Positions 17,762 to 24,200 of a stretch of DNA of 64,000 nt are shown here, piece by piece. Origin of the DNA: Clostridiales bacterium (GTDB lineage Bacteria; Bacillota; Clostridia; Peptostreptococcales; Anaerovoracaceae). The first letter of the stretch is position 1. Every line of letters begins with the position of its first letter. The translations under genes were made by a program, and so were the position numbers. The stretch covers positions 62,001 to 126,000 of the forward strand of contig DUTT01000017.1 in NCBI GenBank assembly GCA_012841925.1. Direction: 5' to 3'. Below the pieces are notes generated by a model. That model worked only from the letters and a program-made list of their open reading frames with translations, was not told where the DNA came from and did not search any database.

Positions 17762-18668
17762 GTATCTGCCCCTCTTTCCATTTTTCCAGCGACTCTGCAG
17801 AGTCGACGGAGTATACGGGTACTCCGGGCGCGATGCGCGCCGAAAACCCGCCGAGCGTCCTGCCCGGTCCCGCCTCTGCAAAACCGTCGATACCCTGACG
17901 AACCATGTTGCGGATCAGCGTTTCCCAGCGCACGGGGTGATCGATCTGATCGCGCAGCAGCCGGGCTGTATCTTCACCGTAGCGCTCTCCTGTGACATTT
18001 GAGTACAGGGGCATGCGCGGCGTTCTAAAATCTATGTTCTCCAGCGCTTCCTCCATCGAACGGGCAGCATCTTCCATGAGCGGGGAATGAAATCCGCCGC
18101 TGACGGCCACGGGCACGCTGCGACCGCCCGCTTCCCTGACTTTTTCCTTCAGGTAGTCGATCTCAGAAACGGTGCCCGATACGACGAGCTGCCCCGGACA
18201 GTTATAGTTAGCCGGATACAGCTCGCGTCCCTCGCACAGCGCCTCGACCTCTTCGTTCGTCATCCTCAGAACCGCCAGCATGGTACCCGGACGCTCCGAA
18301 GCCGCCTGCGCCATGAACGCAGATCTCATTTGCACGAGGTCAAACCCCTGCTCCGGCGTCACATAGCCTGCGTAGGCGAACGCCGCAAGCTCCCCGAGCG
18401 AAAATCCGGCGACGGCGTCGGCCCGCAGTCCCGCTTCCTCCAGCGCAAAAGCGGCCGCCAGATCCACAGCGTACACCGCCGGCTGCGTATTTTCCGTCTT
18501 CGCAAGATCGGCCGCGCTGCCGTCGAAGCAGAGCTCCAGCAGATCGCCGCGCCTTGCCTGCAGCCGGTCCAGCACCTCGCGTGCCGCCGTGCTCGTTTCG
18601 TACAGGGATTTTCCCATGCCGGGATACTGCGCGCCCTGTCCGCTGAACAGAAGTCCTACACCAGCCAT
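17748..18668 (-). CDS. fabD: Malonyl-CoA:ACP transacylase FabD
   Basis: The 306-residue acyltransferase starts at MAGVGLLFSGQGAQYPGMG. The catalytic serine is Ser90 in GFSLGELAAFA, where the family usually has GHSLG; the His to Phe change beside the nucleophile is seen here directly. The second catalytic residue lies in SGGFHSPLM. The enzyme loads malonyl groups onto ACP. The start overlaps the fabK stop by 13 bases. Confidence 0.93.
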   Translation of the reverse strand: MAGVGLLFSGQGAQYPGMGKSLYETSTAAREVLDRLQARRGDLLELCFDGSAADLAKTENTQPAVYAVDLAAAFALEEAGLRADAVAGFSLGELAAFAYAGYVTPEQGFDLVQMRSAFMAQAASERPGTMLAVLRMTNEEVEALCEGRELYPANYNCPGQLVVSGTVSEIDYLKEKVREAGGRSVPVAVSGGFHSPLMEDAARSMEEALENIDFRTPRMPLYSNVTGERYGEDTARLLRDQIDHPVRWETLIRNMVRQGIDGFAEAGPGRTLGGFSARIAPGVPVYSVDSAESLEKWKEGQIHVER

Positions 18669-19603
18669 GCGTCGCACCTCTTTAACAGCTCTTCCGCCTC
18701 CGAAACGACCGAACGGACGATGTCGCGGGCGGACTGTTCCTCCCGGATCATGCCGGCAATCTGGCCGGCCATAAAATAGCCTTCCGATTCGGATCCGTCC
18801 AGAACCGCTTTCTTTAAACCTCCCGCCCGAAGTCCCGACAGTTGATCGTCGCAGACGCTGCGGTCGAATTCCATCTCGGCGTACCGCCTGGCCAGCGGGC
18901 TTTTCAGCGTGCGGATCGGATGACCCGAGCGCCTGCCTGTGACGAGCGTCGCGATGTCCGAGGCTTTGAGGATCTTTTTTTTGTAGTTTTCGTGGATGCC
19001 GCACTCCTGCGCCACGAGAAACCGCGTGCCCATCTGCACGCCGGAAGCTCCGAGCATCAGACAGGCGGCAAGTCCGCGGCCGTCACCGATGCCTCCGGCC
19101 GCAATCACGGGGATGCGCACCGCGTCGCACACCTGAGGCACGAGCGCCATCGTCGACGTATCGCCCACGTGACCGCCGGCTTCTCCGCCTTCTGCGATGA
19201 CCGCCGAAGCGCCGATGCGCTCCATCAGCCTCGCAAAGGCCACGGAGGCCGCAACGGGCACCACTTTGATGCCGGCGGCGAGCCAGGCTTCCATGTACTT
19301 AGACGGATTGCCTGCCCCCGTCGTCACGACCGGTACGCCCTCCTCGACGACGAGCTTCGCCATGTCTTCGACGCCCGGGCTCATCAGCATCAGATTGACG
19401 CCAAACGGCTTGTCGGTAAGCGTCTTGACTTTGCGGATCTCCGAGCGCAGGCGTTCGCAGTCAGTGCCCATCGCAGAGATGATTCCAAGCCCGCCGGCTT
19501 CCGACACGGCCGAAGCCAGTGCAGCATCGGCGATCCACGCCATGCCGCCCTGCAGGATGGGATATTCGATTTTTAACAGGTCACACACCTTCGAACGCAG
19601 CAT
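18656..19603 (-). CDS. fabK: Enoyl-ACP reductase II FabK
   Basis: The 315-residue FMN enzyme has the FabK signature: YPILQGGMAWIADAALASAVSEAGGLGIIS, KPFGVNLMLMSP, EGGEAGGHVGD, IPVIAAGGIGDGRG, GASGVQMGTRFLVAQEC. FabK replaces FabI in many Bacillota and performs the last reduction of each elongation cycle. It lies 10 bases after acpP and before fabD. Confidence 0.95.
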   Translation of the reverse strand: MLRSKVCDLLKIEYPILQGGMAWIADAALASAVSEAGGLGIISAMGTDCERLRSEIRKVKTLTDKPFGVNLMLMSPGVEDMAKLVVEEGVPVVTTGAGNPSKYMEAWLAAGIKVVPVAASVAFARLMERIGASAVIAEGGEAGGHVGDTSTMALVPQVCDAVRIPVIAAGGIGDGRGLAACLMLGASGVQMGTRFLVAQECGIHENYKKKILKASDIATLVTGRRSGHPIRTLKSPLARRYAEMEFDRSVCDDQLSGLRAGGLKKAVLDGSESEGYFMAGQIAGMIREEQSARDIVRSVVSEAEELLKRCDAWLV

Positions 19604-19613
19604 CCGGAACCTC

Positions 19614-19832
19614 CTATACCAGCTTCTCGATGGCGTCGATTACGTCCTGCACCGTCTTGAGGTCTTCGGTGATCTTCAGCTCGATGTCGAACGCCTCTTC
19701 CAGATTCATGACGATTTCCACCGTGTCCAGCGAATCCAGTTTCAGCTCTTCAAAACTCTGTGCCGCATCGATGTCTTCGGCGTCGCAATCTTTGTACTCT
19801 GCAAGAATCGCAATGACTTTTTCCTTTACCAT
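19614..19832 (-). CDS. acpP: Acyl carrier protein
   Basis: The 72-residue acidic protein begins MVKEKVIAILAEYKD and holds the phosphopantetheine site Ser34 in KLDSLDTVEIVMNLEEAF. An AGGAGG-like site (GGAGGTACTACC) precedes the ATG. It carries growing acyl chains. Its place between fabH and fabK matches other clostridial fab clusters. Confidence 0.95.
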   Translation of the reverse strand: MVKEKVIAILAEYKDCDAEDIDAAQSFEELKLDSLDTVEIVMNLEEAFDIELKITEDLKTVQDVIDAIEKLV

Positions 19833-19876
19833 GGTAGTACCTCCAGTTTGTACTTTCCTAATACAGTGTTTTCCAC

Positions 19877-20842
19877 TCAGTCTTTCGACCACTTTATGAT
19901 GCAGGCGCCTGTCGTGAGACCCGCTCCGAATGCGCTCATCACCAAAATCTGTCCTGCCCGTATCGTCCCGGCGCGACACGCTTCGTCCAGCAGGATGGGA
20001 ATGCTGGCCGCCGACGTGTTGCCGGTGTGGCGCATGTTGTTTAAAAACTTCTCCGGCGCGATCGGCAGTTTTTTTGCCGCCGCTTCCAGGATGCGCAAAT
20101 TCGCCTGATGCGGCAGCACGTAATCCACCTGGTCGGGCGAAATGCCCGCGTCGTCGAGCACGCTTAAGATGTCTTTCACCATGGCGCCGACGGCGAACCG
20201 GTAAATTTCTCTTCCGTCCATGTGCAGGTAGCCGTCTTCATCGTCCGTCTCTGCGGAACCGTACGGACAGTTTGAGGCCTGTCGCCTCATGTACAGCGGT
20301 TCGGCCCGGCCGACGGCCCCGACCCGGAGTGCCAGCAGATCGTCGCCCTCTTCTACGACGACTGCGCCGGCTCCGTCGCCGAACAGGACGCTGACTTCCC
20401 GCTTCGTCCAGTCCACCGTGCGGCTCATCGATTCGGCCGCGATGAGCAATATGCGCTTCGCCCGCCCCGAAGTGATGAGTGCCCGCGCCATGTCCAGGCC
20501 ATAGATGAAGCCGGAGCACGCGGCGTTGATGTCCAGCGCCGGACACGATGCGCCGAGCTCCTGCTGCACGAGGCAAGCCAGGGCGGGAGTGACGTAGTCT
20601 GCGCTCATGGTGGCGCAAAGGATATAATCCAGCTCGTCGGCAGCCCGCCCTGCGTTTTTGAGAGCGTTGGCACCGGCCTCTGCAGCCGTCTGCGTAAGGC
20701 CGTGCTCGCAGATATGTCGGGATTCGATGCCCGTGCGGCTTTCGATCCACTCGTGACTCGTATCCAGGATATCGCTGAGGTCGTGATTTGTGACGCTGAG
20801 CGGGGGCAGCGAACTGCCCGTGCCCGTAATCGTTATGCTCAT
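19877..20842 (-). CDS. fabH: 3-oxoacyl-ACP synthase III FabH
   Basis: The 321-residue enzyme has the Cys-His-Asn triad: Cys109 in INAACSGFIYG, His in VLPHQANLRIL and Asn in HTGNTSAASIPI. It starts chains by condensing acyl-CoA with malonyl-ACP; branched or straight primer use cannot be told from the sequence. Its ATG overlaps the marR stop by four bases. Confidence 0.95.
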   Translation of the reverse strand: MSITITGTGSSLPPLSVTNHDLSDILDTSHEWIESRTGIESRHICEHGLTQTAAEAGANALKNAGRAADELDYILCATMSADYVTPALACLVQQELGASCPALDINAACSGFIYGLDMARALITSGRAKRILLIAAESMSRTVDWTKREVSVLFGDGAGAVVVEEGDDLLALRVGAVGRAEPLYMRRQASNCPYGSAETDDEDGYLHMDGREIYRFAVGAMVKDILSVLDDAGISPDQVDYVLPHQANLRILEAAAKKLPIAPEKFLNNMRHTGNTSAASIPILLDEACRAGTIRAGQILVMSAFGAGLTTGACIIKWSKD

Positions 20843-21297
20843 GGCTTTTCTTTCAACAACCTTTCTTCAAAAAACTGATTCATCTTACGCATGGCTTCGT
20901 ACAGCGCATCCTTTTCTTCACCGCTGAGTCCGGACGCGATGTTGCTGACGAGTTTTTTATGAAAATACCGGTGAACCCGGTTCATCTGCCTGCCTTTGTC
21001 GGTTAGGCGGACATATACTTTTCTGCCGTCAAGCTCGTCCCGCTCCTTGGTGACGTACCCTTTTTTGACGAGCTTGTTGATGGCCACGGTTACGGAAGGA
21101 GGCGTGATGAACAGATCTTCGGCAAGATCTCCGATGGTGCGGCCGGCTCCCTCGGGTTCGGCCACCGCCTCCAGGATGTGTACCTCGCTGACCGTCAGGT
21201 CGTGTCCGGCCCGCTTGATCGACACCTCTTCGATCTTCGTGATGCTGTTAAAGGTGTCCACCAGCAGATCGTTGAGTCTTCTGTTGAATGTAGGCAT
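20839..21297 (-). CDS. MarR-family regulator, FabT-like
   Basis: The 152-residue winged-helix protein has an N-terminal dimer helix, the recognition region TIGDLAEDLFITPPSVTVAINKLVKKGYV and a wing with RDELDGRKVYVRLTDKGR, all typical of MarR proteins. It is the first gene of the fab operon and is coupled to fabH. In streptococci and related Bacillota the MarR protein FabT occupies the same position and represses fab genes with acyl-ACP as corepressor; the same role is inferred. A TTAG-N5-CTAA dyad just downstream of the operon promoter is a candidate target. Confidence 0.85.
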   Translation of the reverse strand: MPTFNRRLNDLLVDTFNSITKIEEVSIKRAGHDLTVSEVHILEAVAEPEGAGRTIGDLAEDLFITPPSVTVAINKLVKKGYVTKERDELDGRKVYVRLTDKGRQMNRVHRYFHKKLVSNIASGLSGEEKDALYEAMRKMNQFFEERLLKEKP

Positions 21298-21364
21298 TTG
21301 AATCCTCGTTTTTTTTAGTGTTTATATGTGCAGTTTTAGTATTGAATTTATATGTGCTATGTGC

Positions 21365-21440
21365 GTTTTGGTGTTGCTCGGGTGTTTTGGTATTGCTCGG
21401 GCGCTTTGGTGTTGCTCGAGCGCTTTGGTGTTGCTCGAGC
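21365..21440. repeat. Four tandem 19-bp repeats in the fab operon leader
   Basis: Four 19-base units follow each other without spacers at 21365-21383, 21384-21402, 21403-21421 and 21422-21440. Units 3 and 4 are identical (GCTTTGGTGTTGCTCGAGC) and units 1 and 2 differ at a few positions. They lie between the predicted transcription start (about 21469) and the marR ATG, so they would be copied into the leader RNA. Confidence 0.9.
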
Positions 21441-21445
21441 GGTTT

Positions 21446-21462
21446 ATTTAGTTTGTCTAATT
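21446..21462. promoter_or_regulatory. Candidate operator of the fab operon
   Basis: ATTTAG-TTTGT-CTAATT is an imperfect dyad (five of six positions pair) located just after the predicted transcription start. Its position suits a repressor such as the adjacent MarR protein. The assignment is inferred from position and symmetry only. Confidence 0.4.
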
Positions 21463-21475
21463 AATTGATAATTGC

Positions 21476-21503
21476 ATTATACACCTTCACACCGGCTTGT
21501 CAA
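21476..21503 (-). promoter_or_regulatory. Promoter of the marR-fab-acc operon
   Basis: The minus strand has perfect TTGACA (21498-21503) and TATAAT (21476-21481) boxes separated by 16 bases. It begins only four bases after the T-tract of the terminator of the upstream gene and would drive all 13 genes down to accA. Confidence 0.85.
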
Positions 21504-21506
21504 CAT

Positions 21507-21535
21507 AAAAAAGGAGCTATATTTTGTATAGCTCC
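21507..21535 (-). terminator. Rho-independent terminator overlapping the end of the 87-residue gene
   Basis: On the minus strand GGAGCTATA-CAAAA-TATAGCTCC forms a nine-base-pair hairpin (21513-21535) followed by six Ts (21507-21512). The left arm lies inside the last codons of the gene ending at 21517. Confidence 0.85.
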
Positions 21536-21780
21536 CACCTGCATTCGCGCACGAGGTATTTTAGCTGATAGCGCTTTTGCACGCCGTCGACGGTACTCTG
21601 ACAGTCGTACACGATGGTTTGTATCCCGGCGACGCGACGCTCCTCTGCCGAGATCACCTGATCCACCCGCACTTCCTGTCCGCTTCCGTCCGCATCCCGG
21701 AACCGGAACTTGTACGGCCTCGGATGCCCCGACCCTTTGAACACCGCGATGGCATCGACCGGCTTTGCCACGATCTTCAT
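21517..21780 (-). CDS. Conserved small hypothetical protein coupled to Y-family polymerase
   Basis: The 87-residue product (MKIVAKPVDAIAVFKGSG...) is rich in beta-type residues and has no membrane segment or signal. I cannot name a family. Its ATG overlaps the polymerase TGA by four bases, so both are made from the same SOS-controlled transcript. The position recalls the small accessory genes (YolD-like) paired with Y-family polymerases in Bacillota, but the sequence is not recognisably YolD. It ends inside the terminator hairpin. Confidence 0.75.
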   Translation of the reverse strand: MKIVAKPVDAIAVFKGSGHPRPYKFRFRDADGSGQEVRVDQVISAEERRVAGIQTIVYDCQSTVDGVQKRYQLKYLVRECRWELYKI

Positions 21781-23057
21781 AGTCCGTATCCTCCCATCAT
21801 GAGGAACTGGCCCTCGTTGACGCCGCCCTCCATCGGCTTAATCGTCGTATTGGCAAAGACCCCCCGCATAATCGCATCCGTTCCGTAGCGGGCCCGGATA
21901 TCGTCGACGCACGCATCGACGGACCGGCTCTCCAGCTCTTCGCCCCGGCCGAACACCGGCAGCCGTTCCTGATCCGTCCGGTCGAACACCGACAGCTGCT
22001 CCTGATCCGTCCGGCTGAACGCACCGAGGCTGACGCCCAGCTGGCGAACGGGTTCGCCCATCCAGCATTCGTCCACGAGCATCCGGGCAATCCGGTAAAT
22101 CTCCGATGTCCGATCTGTGTAAAGCGAAAGCTGCCGCTGGTGTTGCCTGCTTGCGAACACATCGGTCCGGAACGACACGGAAATGAGGGAGGCGCGGACT
22201 CTCTGCCCGCGCAGACGGGCCGACGCGCGCTCGCACAGACTCAGAAGGTAGGCGTGCAGCTCGCTGCGATCCGTAACGTCGTAAAAAATCGTCATGCTGT
22301 TACCGATGCCCTTTTGGAGGATGCGATCGTTGGGGATGACCGGAGTGGAATCTATACCCCTGGCATACTGTCCGATGAGCTCTCCGTGGCTTTTTAGCAT
22401 GGCGACGAGCTGACGGCGGTCCATGGCGGCCAGCTCGCCGATGGTTCGAACGTTGATTGCCGCCAGCTTTTTCGCTGTGGCGCGCCCGACCATAAACAGC
22501 TCCGACACCGGAAGCGGCCACATCTTTTCCGGGATCTCTTCCGGAAACAGCGTGTGGATACGATCCGGCTTTTCCATCTCCGACGCCATTTTCGCAAGCA
22601 GTTTATTGGAAGATATGCCGATGTTTACCGTAAATCCGAGTTCGCAGCGCATGCGGCGCTGAATGTCCGCTGCAGCCGCCAACGCATCGCCGAAGCAGCC
22701 GGCCGAAGCGGTATAGTCCAGGAAGCACTCGTCGATGCTGTAGCGCTGAATGACCGGACTGTATTCCGCCAGGATGCTGTACATCGCATCGCTGCAGCCC
22801 ATGTACAGATCGTAATCCGGAGAAATCACGAGCAGGTCCGGACATTTTTGACGGGCTTCGAACAGGCTCTCTCCGGTCTTGACGCCGTGCTTTTTTGCGG
22901 GAATCGATTTGGCCAGCACGATGCCGTGGCGGGAAGCCTGACTGCCGCCTACGGCGGACGGGACGGTCCTCAAATCCAGGGTAGCACCCCGCTCGAGCAG
23001 AGCCCGCGCGCTCCAGCTCAGATACGCTGTATTTGCATCGATGTGGAAAATGATCAT
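21777..23057 (-). CDS. Y-family DNA polymerase (DinB/UmuC-like)
   Basis: The 426-residue lesion-bypass polymerase has the catalytic carboxylates in FHIDANTAYLSW (Asp7) and YSIDECFLDYT (Asp109, Glu110), GFTVNIGISSNKLLAKMASEMEKP, and a helix-hairpin-helix region (LFMVGRATAKKLAAINVRTIGELA). The little-finger domain follows to about residue 345. The C-terminal tail has two back-to-back copies of an 11-residue unit, RTDQEQLSVFD (349-359) and RTDQERLPVFG (360-370), each holding a QxxLxVF beta-clamp-binding motif. A canonical SOS box lies in its promoter. It resembles the UvrX/YqjW branch more than dinB, but that is a judgement by eye. Confidence 0.92.
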   Translation of the reverse strand: MIIFHIDANTAYLSWSARALLERGATLDLRTVPSAVGGSQASRHGIVLAKSIPAKKHGVKTGESLFEARQKCPDLLVISPDYDLYMGCSDAMYSILAEYSPVIQRYSIDECFLDYTASAGCFGDALAAAADIQRRMRCELGFTVNIGISSNKLLAKMASEMEKPDRIHTLFPEEIPEKMWPLPVSELFMVGRATAKKLAAINVRTIGELAAMDRRQLVAMLKSHGELIGQYARGIDSTPVIPNDRILQKGIGNSMTIFYDVTDRSELHAYLLSLCERASARLRGQRVRASLISVSFRTDVFASRQHQRQLSLYTDRTSEIYRIARMLVDECWMGEPVRQLGVSLGAFSRTDQEQLSVFDRTDQERLPVFGRGEELESRSVDACVDDIRARYGTDAIMRGVFANTTIKPMEGGVNEGQFLMMGGYGL

Positions 23058-23080
23058 GCTCCTCCCTCCGTCGCACGATC

Positions 23081-23109
23081 ATTATAACGAACATATGTTC
23101 TTTTTTCAA
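23081..23109 (-). promoter_or_regulatory. Promoter of the Y-family polymerase gene
   Basis: The minus strand reads TTGAAA (23104-23109), a 17-base spacer and TATAAT (23081-23086). The LexA box occupies the spacer, so repressor binding would block RNA polymerase directly. A GGAGGGAGG site follows before the ATG. Confidence 0.85.
23089..23100. promoter_or_regulatory. LexA/SOS box
   Basis: GAACATATGTTC is a perfect GAAC-N4-GTTC dyad, the SOS operator of Bacillus and most Gram-positive bacteria. It sits between the -35 and -10 boxes of the polymerase promoter. Confidence 0.9.
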
Positions 23110-23112
23110 GTC

Positions 23113-23137
23113 AAAAAACAGCCCGTTAAACAGGGCT
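23113..23137 (-). terminator. Terminator after the LysR-family gene
   Basis: The minus strand has a hairpin with AGCCC and GGGCT arms (23120-23137) followed by G and six Ts (23113-23118). It separates the LysR gene from the polymerase promoter only a few bases away. Confidence 0.75.
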
Positions 23138-23175
23138 CCTAGAAAAGCGGGCATCTGGGATGAATTTTTAAAAGC

Positions 23176-23222
23176 CATTAACAAGAGCTTTTTAAGAGGC
23201 ATTAACAAGAGCTTTTTAAGAG
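23176..23222. repeat. Two direct copies of a 23-bp sequence over the LysR stop codon
   Basis: The same 23 bases (CATTAACAAGAG... ending TTTTTAAGAG) occur at 23176-23198 and 23200-23222. The second copy covers the TAA of the LysR gene (23216-23218), so the gene end appears to have been duplicated. Confidence 0.85.
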
Positions 23223-24118
23223 CCGTAAAACTTTACGGCCTTGTTGTACTCTCTTACGATGCTCTGCAGAATATCTTCGTGCTGGAAGTCCTTGTGATAC
23301 AAGATGTTGATTTCTCGAATCATGCTGAGATTTTCGATCGGAAGCACGGTAATCTTCCCTTTTTGCAACTCGTCGAGGCAGGCGCTTCGCGCCAGAATCG
23401 AGATGCCGATGTCCCGGCGAATCAGATCCTTAATCGTCGCGATGTTGTCGACCTCCAGGATCAGGTTAAAATCGTCCAGCGACATGTTGTTGCTCTCCAG
23501 GTGCGCCGTGAAGAGATTCCTCGTCCCGGATGACGGCCTGCGCAAAATGAGCGGTTCCTTTTTTAAATCCTCGATTGTCACCATGCTCTTTTGGGCCAGC
23601 GGACTGTTGTTCGACACGACGAGCATCAGCGAGTCGGTGTCCAGCAGCAGCGAGTTGATGCTGTTGTCCTGCACTTTTCCTTCGACTACGGCAAGATCCA
23701 GTTCGTAATTCTTCAACATGTCATAAAGATCGCTTATGGACCCTGTAACGATCGTTATGCTTGTGCCGGGATGCTCATAGCAGTACTTGCCGAGCACTTC
23801 GGCTACGGCATTGCTCTCTGCCGTGTGTGTGATGCCGACCGTAAGCCGGCGGATGCGGCGATGTGCATCCCGGATGTTCTGCTCCATCCGCTGATATAAA
23901 GCGATATTTCTCCTCGCATACGAAATCACGATCTCCCCTTGTTCCGTGGGCTTGATCTCGTTTCCGGCGCGGTTAAATATTTTGATGCCCAGCTCGCGCT
24001 CCAGCTGTTTGATGTGCTGGGTTACGGCCGGTTGCGTCAACGAAAGATGCTCTGCCGCACGCGTATAACTTTTGTGTTCCAGAACCGCCAGCAGCGTGTA
24101 TAGCTTCGGATCGATCAC
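23216..24118 (-). CDS. LysR-family transcriptional regulator
   Basis: The 300-residue protein has the N-terminal winged helix (DPKLYTLLAVLEHKSYTRAAEHLSLTQPAVTQHIKQLERELG, residues 3-45) and a periplasmic-binding-like effector domain (about 90-295, starting LTVGITHTAESNAVAEVLGKY). The start is a GTG behind AGGAGG at 24118. It is divergent from the antiporter gene across about 80 AT-rich bases, the usual layout when a LysR protein controls its neighbour. The effector is unknown. Confidence 0.9.
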   Translation of the reverse strand: MIDPKLYTLLAVLEHKSYTRAAEHLSLTQPAVTQHIKQLERELGIKIFNRAGNEIKPTEQGEIVISYARRNIALYQRMEQNIRDAHRRIRRLTVGITHTAESNAVAEVLGKYCYEHPGTSITIVTGSISDLYDMLKNYELDLAVVEGKVQDNSINSLLLDTDSLMLVVSNNSPLAQKSMVTIEDLKKEPLILRRPSSGTRNLFTAHLESNNMSLDDFNLILEVDNIATIKDLIRRDIGISILARSACLDELQKGKITVLPIENLSMIREINILYHKDFQHEDILQSIVREYNKAVKFYGS

Positions 24119-24200
24119 GGGATTACCTCCTGTCGATTATATTCCAACGCTTATATATAAGTTAATTTTATCAACTGCGAATATATTATAATTTTACTTA

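Noticed and set aside
21365..21440. CRISPR array
   Set aside because: The 19-bp units are directly adjacent with no spacers and no cas genes are present.
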